Shown piece by piece: positions 7,255 to 12,614 of a DNA stretch of 12,614 nucleotides. Location of the stretch: positions 1-12,614 of the forward strand of contig CAMAYW010000026.1 of the NCBI GenBank assembly GCA_945862475.1. The letters are read 5' to 3'. Made by a program: the position numbers and the translations under genes. Numbering within the stretch: position 1 is the first letter of the stretch; each line of letters starts with the position of its first letter. The notes under the pieces were generated by a model, which was not told the DNA's origin, did no database searches, and saw only the letters and a program-made list of their open reading frames with translations. The stretch is from Bacteriovorax stolpii. Its GTDB lineage: Bacteria; Bdellovibrionota; Bacteriovoracia; Bacteriovoracales; Bacteriovoracaceae.

Positions 7255-7282
7255 CCAAAAAACGGACACAAAATTAAACGAG
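7244..7282 (+). repeat. IS left inverted repeat (IRL)
   Basis: It matches the reverse complement of 8567-8605 at about 30 of 39 positions by hand alignment. The first 12 bases (TGATCTGAGCCC) are identical, as are a CGGACA block at bases 20-25 and AAACGAG at the inner edge. The two-block structure, terminal plus inner, is typical of transposase binding ends. Confidence 0.88.
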
Positions 7283-7313
7283 ACTACCCCAGAAATGGGG
7301 TAGTCTTATTTTA
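7281..7313 (+). terminator. Stem-loop with T-rich tail inside the IS, upstream of orfA
   Basis: A perfect 10-bp stem, AGACTACCCC (7281-7290) pairing with GGGGTAGTCT (7297-7306), has loop AGAAAT and is followed by TATTTT. It sits between IRL and the orfA ribosome binding site. It looks like an intrinsic terminator or attenuator that would block transcription entering from outside, as several IS elements do to limit transposase made by read-through. A purely structural role in the transposase mRNA leader is also possible. Confidence 0.6.
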
Positions 7314-7325
7314 AGGAGTGTCTTT

Positions 7326-7739
7326 ATGTTTTCCGAAAAAGATCGAAGGTCATTAAAATCCAATCCCTTGGTTCAATCCGTAGGACCTAATCAGGTCCAG
7401 TTCACAGCCAAGTTTAAAACCAAAGCTTTAGAGCTTCATGCAGAGGGCCTGCGGCCTTCAGACATTTTTCTTAAGCTTGGTGTAGATCCAAATCTCTTCC
7501 TAAAGGATTATCCTAAAAAATGCCTTAGTCGCTGGAGAAAGATCGTTGATATGCACGGTGAAAAAGGGCTTGAGCAAGAGCGACGAGGTAAAGGAGCAAC
7601 GGGAAGACCGAAGAGACTAGAACTCAAAGATGAAAAAGATCTCCTTGCTAGAATAGCCTACCTCGAAGCGGAGAATGACTTTTTAAAAAAGCTCCGTGCC
7701 TTGGCAGAAAAACCAGAAAGCAAGAAACGTACTCATTAA
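7326..7739 (+). CDS. IS3-family transposase OrfA
   Basis: A 137-residue protein with AAGGAG seven bases before ATG 7326. Residues about 24-75 (FTAKFKTKALELHAEGLRP...CLSRWRKIV) form the helix-turn-helix DNA-binding region. A basic linker (RRGKGATGRPKR) is followed by a heptad-type zipper (about 99-124, with L106, I110, L113, F119/L120) for oligomerisation. In IS3-family elements OrfA alone binds the ends and regulates, while the frameshifted OrfAB is the transposase. The slippery codons TTA-AAA-AAG encode residues 120-122, so the fusion keeps the whole zipper and drops the last 15 residues of OrfA. Confidence 0.93.
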   Translation: MFSEKDRRSLKSNPLVQSVGPNQVQFTAKFKTKALELHAEGLRPSDIFLKLGVDPNLFLKDYPKKCLSRWRKIVDMHGEKGLEQERRGKGATGRPKRLELKDEKDLLARIAYLEAENDFLKKLRALAEKPESKKRTH

Positions 7740-7749
7740 TTGCCAAGGC
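7685..7749 (+). promoter_or_regulatory. Programmed -1 frameshift signal (slippery heptamer plus stem-loop)
   Basis: The heptamer A-AAA-AAG (7685-7691) is in the exact phase for tandem slippage from the orfA frame into the orfB frame, which is open from 7679. Six bases later a perfect 9-bp stem begins: GCCTTGGCA (7698-7706) pairs with TGCCAAGGC (7741-7749), enclosing 34 bases that include the orfA stop codon at 7737. Slippery site, 6-base spacer and stem are the standard stimulator geometry. The long loop leaves room for a pseudoknot. The predicted OrfAB fusion is 417 residues. Confidence 0.82.
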
Positions 7750-7762
7750 TATCGAAAATAAC

Positions 7763-8578
7763 ATGAAGTTGGAATTGAAGCATCTTTGCTTCCTAGCGAA
7801 AGTCTCTCGGAGTGGTTACTACGATTGGAGTGGCCGCCCTTTTCGTAAGATGTCACTTGACGAGAAAGCTGTCGTGAAGCTCTTTAGGCTTAAGAAAGAG
7901 AAGGTTGGTTATCGCACTATCAAGATGCTCTTTGAGAGGAAGTTTAAAAGACGGATTAATGTAAAAAAAGTTCGTCGGATCAAAAGGGATTTTAAGCTTG
8001 TAACTCGAATACGAAGAAAGAGTAAGTTCAGGATGATCAATATTGAAGGGCAAGAGCACAAGGCGGTCCCAAACCTTGTGAACAGAAACTTTGAAGATTC
8101 AAATCTGATACTTGTCGACATAACTGAGATGAAAATAATGGGCGGTCAAAAGTCATATATTTTTGCAATGAAAAATGCTCTGACGCGAGAGATTGTCGGT
8201 CACGCAGTCTCAGCAAATCCATCTGTTAAGCTAGTGACAGAAACAGTTGAAACGTTTTTAAAAGCAGCGACAACTCGGTATGTGATTCACTCTGATCAAG
8301 GAGTCCATTTTACATGTGGAGACTACCGAAATTTAATCCGAAAAGCGGATGCTATTCAGTCTATGTCCAGGAAAGGAAATTGTCTGGACAATGCACCGAT
8401 TGAAAGTTTTTTTGGACATATGAAAGATGAGGTCGATTATAAAAGTTGTAGAAGCGTGAATGAGCTAAGAAGGAAGTTGAATAGCTACGTCGAGTATTAT
8501 AATTATGAGCGTCCACAATGGGGCCTAGAAAGAAAAACCCCCGCCGAAGCGAGGGTTCAATTAAGTCTCGTTTATTAA
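7763..8578 (+). CDS. IS3-family transposase OrfB (rve-type DDE integrase domain)
   Basis: 271 residues from ATG 7763, but made mainly as the C-terminal part of OrfAB by -1 frameshifting; the frame is open from 7679. The N-terminal SRSGYYDW and VGYRTIKMLF blocks are the IS3 HTH-21-like region. The catalytic triad is D119 (LVDITEM), D178 (IHSDQGVHF) and E214 (NAPIESFFGHMK), with exactly 35 residues between the last two, as in DD(35)E enzymes. The C-terminus YVEYYNYERPQWGL.RKTPAEA is family-typical. All three acidic residues are present and no disruption is seen. The last codons overlap the right inverted repeat. Among IS3 subgroups, the A6G slippery site fits IS150-like elements, but I am not certain of the subgroup. 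Confidence 0.95.
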   Translation: MKLELKHLCFLAKVSRSGYYDWSGRPFRKMSLDEKAVVKLFRLKKEKVGYRTIKMLFERKFKRRINVKKVRRIKRDFKLVTRIRRKSKFRMINIEGQEHKAVPNLVNRNFEDSNLILVDITEMKIMGGQKSYIFAMKNALTREIVGHAVSANPSVKLVTETVETFLKAATTRYVIHSDQGVHFTCGDYRNLIRKADAIQSMSRKGNCLDNAPIESFFGHMKDEVDYKSCRSVNELRRKLNSYVEYYNYERPQWGLERKTPAEARVQLSLVY

Positions 8579-8605
8579 CTTGTCCGATTTAAAGGGCTCA
8601 GATCA
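8567..8605 (-). repeat. IS right inverted repeat (IRR)
   Basis: Its reverse complement starts TGATCTGAGCCC and aligns with IRL over 39 bases. The inner edge overlaps the last codons and stop of orfB (stop 8576-8578), so transposase coding capacity runs into the transposon end. Confidence 0.88.
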
Positions 8606-8620
8606 TAATCGCCCCTTTTT
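8591..8620 (+). terminator. Terminator-like hairpin across the right IS junction
   Basis: GGGC (8594-8597, in IRR) pairs with GCCC (8611-8614, in the host flank), framed by AAA before and CTTTTT after. On the plus strand it would end transposase transcription. On the minus strand it would end the ExbD operon, whose stop codon overlaps the T/A run (stop 8619-8621). The stem is short (4 GC pairs, extended by A-T pairs across a bulged C) and the loop is 13 bases, so strength is uncertain. Confidence 0.5.
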
Positions 8621-9134
8621 AATTACCAGTATTAGTCATTACGACAAATTTAAATTCTTTAAATCCTGCGGCAGCACACGTATACATCACTCTTTTAAGA
8701 TAATTATACTTAAGTGACTTATCCACAACGAGGTTTGCAATCCCTGAGAACTTTTTCGCATCTGGAGAAAGTTTTTCAGATGCTTTAATCGTTTCTTTAA
8801 TTTTTACGAGCTCATTATAAAGTGGAACGATTCTTCTTCCACCCTCATCAAACATTTCACCTTGATCTGCGTTCTCCGAATTTAAAACTTCCGTGTCATC
8901 AACCCAAATCTGAGTTTTAGAAACCTGGACATTAACTCCAAAGCTATTAAGTGACTCTGAGGCAGATCTTGGAAGTTCAATACCTTTTGGAACATTGATG
9001 ACAACGCCAGAGGAATTGTAGCTCTGTAATAGGAAGACGAGAAGAATCGTTAAAATATCGAGTAGGGAAGTAATATCGATATCAAAAACCGTTTCTTTTT
9101 TACGTCTAGTAAATCGGGAAGCTCTCTTTGCCAT
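8619..9134 (-). CDS. ExbD/TolR-family biopolymer transport protein (second copy)
   Basis: A 171-residue protein with a basic N-terminus (RRKK), one membrane segment (about 21-38) containing the proton-carrying Asp26 in ITSLLDILTILLVFLL, and a periplasmic domain. The C-terminal block ANLVVDKSLKYNYLKRVMYT with AGFKEFKFVVMTN is the typical ExbD/TolR fold end. The middle of the domain carries an extra insert of about 40 residues (about 75-115), longer than in E. coli ExbD (141 residues). The gene follows the first ExbD after 6 bases with only a weak AGG as ribosome binding site, so translation is probably coupled. It is the last gene of the channel operon. Confidence 0.92.
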   Translation of the reverse strand: MAKRASRFTRRKKETVFDIDITSLLDILTILLVFLLQSYNSSGVVINVPKGIELPRSASESLNSFGVNVQVSKTQIWVDDTEVLNSENADQGEMFDEGGRRIVPLYNELVKIKETIKASEKLSPDAKKFSGIANLVVDKSLKYNYLKRVMYTCAAAGFKEFKFVVMTNTGN

Positions 9135-9140
9135 ATAAAC

Positions 9141-9671
9141 CTAGCTCATTAAATTACTAAAGATGATTTTACTGAAAAGATTTTTGACCTTTTCATCAAT
9201 TCCATCTTTATTGGTTTTAAAGATTGCTTCATCTGTTTTATTGATCATTCGAACAGCATCCATGATTTTAACGATTTCTTCGTAAGTAAGATCACCGACA
9301 GGTTCGAAAATAATCGTATCTTCATCGATATATTGTTTTTTGAGATTGATTAAAACAGCGTGAAGTTCTTCGAAATTATAACTTCCGTCGGCCTGTCTTT
9401 TAAAAGTTTGAATAGGGCGTGATGGAATTCCACGGGAAAGAGTGATTTCATTTACATCTACCACTAAAGTCAATGCGAGAGGGTCTTTTTGATCTTTAGG
9501 TGGTTCAGCATCTGAAACAATAGGCACATCACTACCGATTTCATAAATCTTTAAAAAGCTAGCTGACATAAGAAGAAAGAAAATAAAAATGAATACTGAG
9601 TCCATAATAGGGACTAGATTTAATTTTTCATCGGGCTTCTTACGTTTACGACTCGTAGGAACTCTTAGCAT
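9141..9671 (-). CDS. ExbD/TolR-family biopolymer transport protein (first copy)
   Basis: 176 residues: basic N-terminus (RKRKKPDEK), a membrane segment (about 19-41) with the conserved Asp24 in LNLVPIMDSVFIFIFFLLM, then a periplasmic domain ending in the TolR-like DLTYEEIVKIMDAVRM block. It differs strongly from the next ExbD in sequence and insert positions, so the two are not a recent duplication and may form a heterodimeric plug/anchor in the channel. AAGGA lies seven bases before the ATG and overlaps the stop of the channel gene; the gap between the genes is 10 bases. Confidence 0.93.
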   Translation of the reverse strand: MLRVPTSRKRKKPDEKLNLVPIMDSVFIFIFFLLMSASFLKIYEIGSDVPIVSDAEPPKDQKDPLALTLVVDVNEITLSRGIPSRPIQTFKRQADGSYNFEELHAVLINLKKQYIDEDTIIFEPVGDLTYEEIVKIMDAVRMINKTDEAIFKTNKDGIDEKVKNLFSKIIFSNLMS

Positions 9672-9681
9672 AAGCTAATCC

Positions 9682-10323
9682 TTATTCGTCGATGGCTTTT
9701 TTAGTACCAAGAAGATCTTGGAGCTTTACTGAAAATTCATCGATCTCGTTTACGATTTTTTCTGATTTCGCCATAAGAAAAGCGTGAATCATCATAATGG
9801 TAATCGCAGCGAGTAGACCAAGAGCAGTTGTGTTCATGGCAACCGCAATACCTTTTGCTAGAACTTCTGCTTTCTGAGTTGGGTCAGCTGCAGAAACCGC
9901 TGAGAACGATTGGATAAGACCCTGAATCGTTCCTAGTAGTCCAAAAAGTGTCGAGAGGTTCGCTGCAAGTTGAAGGTAGGGAATACGTTGTTCAATTTTT
10001 GGAATCACTTCAAGAGCTGTCGCATCGATGGCGTTTTGAACTTGTTCAGGAGATTGATTGGCACGCTTAAGTCCACTCTTTAAAACTTTTGGGAGAGCTG
10101 CTTGAGAACCAGAGCAAACTCTAATGGCACCTTGAATATCATTCGAGAGAATGTAGCGCTGAAGTTCATTCATAAATGAAGGTCCATCAACATCAAAAGT
10201 ATAGGTTAATTTTTTGAATCGCTCGAGTGCGACGGCCAGAGCAAAAGCCCAGACTGCCAAGATCACGTACATGAAAATTCCGCCCTCAACAATAAATCGA
10301 ACGGACCATTGGATTAATTCCAT
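9682..10323 (-). CDS. MotA/TolQ/ExbB-family proton channel protein
   Basis: The inner-membrane channel subunit that, with ExbD/TolR partners, uses the proton gradient to drive a periplasmic machine. I start at ATG 10323 (213 residues), which has AGGGGA seven bases upstream; the in-frame ATG at 10341 has no ribosome binding site. Three membrane segments lie at about 14-34, 117-140 and 158-185. The family motifs LFGLLGTIQGLIQSF (126-140) and AVAMNTTALGLLAAI (160-174, with the channel threonines) are clear. The single channel gene with two ExbD genes recalls the AglRQS gliding motor of Myxococcus, but ExbBDD sets serving TonB systems have the same layout. No TonB, TolA, TolB or Pal gene is in the window. 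Confidence 0.93.
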   Translation of the reverse strand: MELIQWSVRFIVEGGIFMYVILAVWAFALAVALERFKKLTYTFDVDGPSFMNELQRYILSNDIQGAIRVCSGSQAALPKVLKSGLKRANQSPEQVQNAIDATALEVIPKIEQRIPYLQLAANLSTLFGLLGTIQGLIQSFSAVSAADPTQKAEVLAKGIAVAMNTTALGLLAAITIMMIHAFLMAKSEKIVNEIDEFSVKLQDLLGTKKAIDE

Positions 10324-10364
10324 AATAACTTCCCCTTCCATGGAAAAATAAAGGTTTATAATTC

Positions 10365-10393
10365 ATTATAAGCTGAATTGGCCCACGCGAAAG
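10365..10393 (-). promoter_or_regulatory. Probable promoter of the channel/ExbD operon
   Basis: Read on the minus strand, a perfect -10 box TATAAT (10370-10365) lies about 40 bases upstream of the channel start codon, in the gap after gmhA. The -35 position with a 17-base spacer is CTTTCG (10393-10388), a poor match, so the promoter may be weak or activator-dependent. Confidence 0.45.
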
Positions 10394-10456
10394 AAAATTA
10401 ACGAGGCAAAATCGACCCTATGGTAATGTTTGAGAATAATGAGCAAGTAAAGAAAA

Positions 10457-11041
10457 TTAGTTAAGGTAATTTTCCGGGAATAGCTCTCTTTCGATACCTT
10501 CGATGAAAATGTGAATGCACTTGATGTGTACTTCTTGAATACGATCTGTGATGGGGCAAGGGATAATCAGGGGAACATCTACCATGGATTTAAGTTTTCC
10601 ACCGTCTTTGCCTAAAAGACCAACTATTTTCATTCCTTTGGCCTTAGCAACTTCCACTGCTTTAATCACGTTGGCAGAATTGCCGGAAGTTGAGATCGCG
10701 AGGAGAGTATCTCCCTTTTGTCCCCAAGCCTCTACGAAGCGAGAAAAAATATGTTCAAAACCAAAATCATTCGCAATACAAGTAATGTGTCCAGCTTCAG
10801 ATATACCTGTCGCTGGAAGAGGAGCACGGTCTTTACGGTAGCGTCCCGTTAATTCCTCAGCAAAATGAAGAGAGTCACACATTGAGCCGCCGTTTCCACA
10901 GCTAAAAACACGACCTTTGTTTCTAAATGAATCTACAAAAACTGAGATTGCTTGTTCGATTTTTTGAACATTTTCTTCGTTCTCAATAAATTTATTAAGA
11001 GTTGTTTGTGCTTCAAGGAGAGAGGATCGGATAAAACTCAT
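10457..11041 (-). CDS. gmhA: Sedoheptulose-7-phosphate isomerase
   Basis: GmhA makes D-glycero-D-manno-heptose 7-phosphate, the first step to the ADP-heptose used in the LPS inner core. The sugar-isomerase (SIS) domain shows SCGNGGSMCDSLHFAEELTGRY (47-68) and STSGNSANV (118-126). The zinc/catalytic residues map to H59, E63, Q169 and H177, matching H61, E65, Q172 and H180 of the E. coli enzyme by motif spacing. I start at ATG 11041 (194 residues; E. coli 192) because an upstream in-frame ATG (11065) lies in the loop of a strong hairpin that looks like the trxA terminator, and MSFIRSSLLEAQTTL matches the family N-terminus. No good Shine-Dalgarno precedes either ATG. Confidence 0.95.
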   Translation of the reverse strand: MSFIRSSLLEAQTTLNKFIENEENVQKIEQAISVFVDSFRNKGRVFSCGNGGSMCDSLHFAEELTGRYRKDRAPLPATGISEAGHITCIANDFGFEHIFSRFVEAWGQKGDTLLAISTSGNSANVIKAVEVAKAKGMKIVGLLGKDGGKLKSMVDVPLIIPCPITDRIQEVHIKCIHIFIEGIERELFPENYLN

Positions 11042-11075
11042 AGAAAATTCACGGGCAGATTTCATTCTGCCCGTG
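11042..11075 (-). terminator. Strong hairpin between trxA and gmhA
   Basis: On the minus strand CACGGGCAGA (11075-11066) pairs perfectly with TCTGCCCGTG (11059-11050). The 6-base loop contains an ATG, and the tail is AATTTTCT. It lies 7 bases after the trxA stop, as expected for an intrinsic terminator, but it ends right at the gmhA start. It could be a full terminator, or an attenuator that lets some transcripts continue into gmhA. Confidence 0.72.
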
Positions 11076-11082
11076 CCTGCAA

Positions 11083-11409
11083 TTAACCAATTAAAGAATT
11101 GATGTTCTTAACGATTTCGGCTTTTGGTTGATTTCCTACGAGAGTAGATTTTACCTCACCATTTTTGAAGAAAATCAAAGTTGGAATACCACGGATTCCA
11201 AATTTTTGAGCAAGATCTGAAGCTTGATCAACGTTAACTTTTACGATGTTTGCTTTACCGTTCATTTCAGTAGCTATTTCATCAAGAACCGGAGAAAGTG
11301 CCTTACAAGGTCCACACCACTCGGCCCAAAAGTCTACAAGAACTGGTTTGTCTGATTTGATAACTTCTTGTTCAAAGTTTGAAGAAGTTACGCTTGTTAA
11401 ATTTGCCAT
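11083..11409 (-). CDS. trxA: Thioredoxin
   Basis: A 108-residue cytoplasmic dithiol-disulfide oxidoreductase, the standard length. The active site WCGPC is at 31-35, the buried Asp26 is in VLVDFWAEW, and the cis-proline is P76 in GIRGIPTLIFF. There is no signal peptide. AAGGAG lies five bases before ATG 11409. It is probably transcribed alone or with partial read-through into gmhA. It diverges from the RDD gene across a 149-base region holding a promoter for each direction. Confidence 0.98.
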   Translation of the reverse strand: MANLTSVTSSNFEQEVIKSDKPVLVDFWAEWCGPCKALSPVLDEIATEMNGKANIVKVNVDQASDLAQKFGIRGIPTLIFFKNGEVKSTLVGNQPKAEIVKNINSLIG

Positions 11410-11443
11410 ATAGTCTCCTTATGCGCTGTGCTCGGAACGCTTT

Positions 11444-11472
11444 ACTTTAGCTTATTGAGAATCGTCGGACAA
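11444..11472 (-). promoter_or_regulatory. Probable trxA promoter
   Basis: On the minus strand TTGTCC (11472-11467), a 17-base spacer and TAAAGT (11449-11444) give four of six consensus matches in each box with ideal spacing. It lies about 35 bases upstream of the trxA start. Confidence 0.5.
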
Positions 11473-11510
11473 GTAGATAGAGATAGACACCTGACAGTGT
11501 GAGTCGGAAA

Positions 11511-11551
11511 TGAACGAAATTACGTTCAACCTGCATTTTTTTGGCTACAAT
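11511..11551 (+). promoter_or_regulatory. Possible promoter and operator of the RDD-polA unit
   Basis: TACAAT (11546-11551) fits a -10 box whose start point would fall at about 11558-11559, at the ATG of the RDD gene. At the -35 position lies the right arm of a perfect 6-6-6 inverted repeat, TGAACG (11511-11516) and CGTTCA (11523-11528), which could be a regulator site. The -35 hexamer itself (CGTTCA) is poor. Confidence 0.35.
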
Positions 11552-11558
11552 AAATTCG

Positions 11559-12059
11559 ATGAATAGAAAGTTGCTCCTAACCGGGCCCATTTACCGGGCA
11601 AGAAGGTCTCGACTAATAGCTAAAAGTATCGACATCGGCCTGGTTACTCTAGGTGCGATCTTTTATTACCCTATGGGACTCATCCTGGGTGTGATCTATC
11701 TTTGTGTCGCTGACTCCCTTTATGACGGACAGTCTATCGGTAAGCGTTTTATGGGTTTTGGTGTTGTTTCGTTAATTGACGGAAGCCCTTGTTCGGCCTG
11801 GCAATCATTTATCAGAAATCTTCCTTTCACATTACCTCTTGGATTTCTTGTCTTTCCTTTTTGGGGGTGGTTCATCGCGGGTGTTTTTGCTTTGCCTCTT
11901 GCAGCGATGGAAGTTTATTTTTTATTTCGTGGAGATACTGCACATCGATTAGGCGATATCATGGCCGACACAACAGTCATTGCAAACGATGGAACGAGAT
12001 TAGATTTGCGTAAATCTAAAGGTTCATGGTTTGATACTCCACCAGTTCCTCTTCAATAG
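11559..12059 (+). CDS. RDD-family membrane protein
   Basis: A 166-residue protein named for its conserved Arg-Asp-Asp pattern. RLIAKSID (18-25) in the first membrane segment, YDGQSIGKRFMG (55-66), the RN pair in SFIRNLP (83-89) and TAHRLGDIMADTTVI (127-141) are the family landmarks. About three or four hydrophobic segments are visible. Proposed roles for RDD proteins include transport or ion exchange, but the family has no single proven function. The start is ATG 11559, not the upstream TTG 11541; no Shine-Dalgarno precedes it and the putative -10 box is 7 bases away, so the message may be leaderless. polA follows after 6 bases, so the two are probably co-transcribed. Confidence 0.88.
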   Translation: MNRKLLLTGPIYRARRSRLIAKSIDIGLVTLGAIFYYPMGLILGVIYLCVADSLYDGQSIGKRFMGFGVVSLIDGSPCSAWQSFIRNLPFTLPLGFLVFPFWGWFIAGVFALPLAAMEVYFLFRGDTAHRLGDIMADTTVIANDGTRLDLRKSKGSWFDTPPVPLQ

Positions 12060-12065
12060 GTCCTC

Positions 12066-12614
12066 ATGAAAAAATTAATTATCATTGATGTCTCCAATTT
12101 TATTTTTCGCGCGTTTTTTGCGATTAGACCTCTCCATACTCCAGAGGGAACACCTGTGAATGCGGTTTATGGTGTCTTATCGATGCTCTATAATATGATT
12201 CAAAAATATCGGCCCACCCATATACTCGTCGCCCGAGATACCAAAGAAGGGTCATTTCGAAAGGAGATTTACGGAGACTATAAGGCCCATCGGTCTGAAC
12301 CACCAGATGAGCTTATTCCGCAATTTGCCATCGTTGATGAATTAATAAAAGTTTTAGGCCTGCCTGAAATTAAAGCACCCCGCTATGAGGCAGATGATAT
12401 TATTGGATCAGTCGCCACGCAGTGGAAAAAAGATTTTGATGAAATTCTTATCGCTTCTGGGGATAAGGATCTTATGCAATTTGTGGACGGGCCAGTGAAA
12501 ATGCTCGATACCATGAAAGAGAAAATTTATTCCAGAGAAGATGTGAAAGATAAGATGGGTGTCTATCCTGAGCAAATCATGGACTATCTTTCTCTCATTG
12601 GAGATTCATCAGAT
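12066..12614 (+). CDS. polA: DNA polymerase I, N-terminal 5'-3' exonuclease domain (3' end outside window)
   Basis: 183 residues are visible, all within the 5'-3' exonuclease (FEN-like) domain of Pol I, which removes RNA primers and damaged strands. Metal-binding acidic residues are seen at D8, D58, E108, D110, D111, D133 and D135, along with the FR..YGDYKAHR motif (64-76) and GDSSD (179-183), where the window ends, just before the expected N-I-P-G-V. Position 57, usually Phe in the V-F-D motif, is Arg here. The polymerase domain is not visible, so a stand-alone exonuclease cannot be formally excluded, although the sequence looks Pol I-like. Only a weak AGG precedes the ATG, 6 bases after the RDD stop, which suggests coupled translation. 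Confidence 0.93.
   Translation, partial: MKKLIIIDVSNFIFRAFFAIRPLHTPEGTPVNAVYGVLSMLYNMIQKYRPTHILVARDTKEGSFRKEIYGDYKAHRSEPPDELIPQFAIVDELIKVLGLPEIKAPRYEADDIIGSVATQWKKDFDEILIASGDKDLMQFVDGPVKMLDTMKEKIYSREDVKDKMGVYPEQIMDYLSLIGDSSD

Larger units (their letters stand above)
7244..8605 (+). mobile_element. Complete IS3-family insertion sequence (1362 bp)
   Basis: The element is bounded by 39-bp imperfect inverted repeats that start TGATCTGAGCC, and it carries the two-ORF transposase of the IS3 family (helix-turn-helix/leucine-zipper OrfA and DD(35)E OrfB) with a -1 frameshift signal between them. Size, TG...CA ends and ORF layout all fit the family. Both ORFs are intact, so the copy may be active. 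The flanks (TAT before, TAA after) do not form a clean 3-5 bp target duplication, so this copy may be old, or one flank may have changed. It lies between the convergent TauE-like gene and the ExbD operon. Confidence 0.93.

Noticed and set aside
7236..8610. Target-site duplication flanking the IS
   Set aside because: The flanking bases TAT and TAA share only two positions, and moving the boundary by one or two bases does not give a match of 3 or more.
1..12614. Defence island, toxin-antitoxin pair, prophage or CRISPR array
   Set aside because: None of the reading frames or intergenic gaps shows the protein families or spaced repeats these would need; apart from the IS the region looks like core chromosome.

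Overview
The window looks like a piece of an AT-rich Gram-negative chromosome. Its mix of a fused alpha/beta 2-oxo acid dehydrogenase E1, an nrdR-nusB pair, a heptose isomerase for LPS, a proton-channel protein with two ExbD-type partners, and secreted or lipid-anchored small proteins is most like Bdellovibrionota (Bacteriovorax/Halobacteriovorax-type predators). That placement is an inference from gene content and family feel, not from any search.

Layout. 2-1585 (+): 3' part of a fused E1 subunit, closed by a good intrinsic terminator. 1716-3474 (+): two secreted paralogues, each built of seven repeats of about 35-40 residues that I read as a candidate beta-propeller. 6370 to 3475 (-): glyA, then a Kazal-type protease-inhibitor lipoprotein, then nrdR, nusB and an unknown 120-residue protein; the last three overlap one another. 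6495-7229 (+): a TauE/SafE-like membrane protein. 7244-8605: a complete IS3-family insertion sequence with 39-bp imperfect ends, two overlapping-frame transposase ORFs and a clear -1 frameshift signal. 10323 to 8619 (-): a MotA/TolQ/ExbB channel followed by two different ExbD/TolR proteins. 11409 to 10457 (-): trxA and gmhA, separated by a strong hairpin. 11559-12614 (+): an RDD membrane protein and the start of polA, which runs off the window.

Most of the genes are housekeeping. C1 metabolism (glyA), ribonucleotide reductase control (nrdR), transcription antitermination (nusB), redox (trxA), LPS core heptose (gmhA) and DNA repair/replication (polA) sit in short operons with 6-10 bp gaps or overlapping reading frames. 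The parts that deserve a second look are the paired seven-repeat secreted proteins (one with its start region inside a perfect 9-bp inverted repeat), the Kazal lipoprotein, the one-channel/two-ExbD motor cassette, and the IS element, which appears to have landed inside a bidirectional terminator and rebuilt terminator-like hairpins at both junctions. I see no CRISPR array, tRNA or rRNA, and no stretch over 300 bases without a gene.
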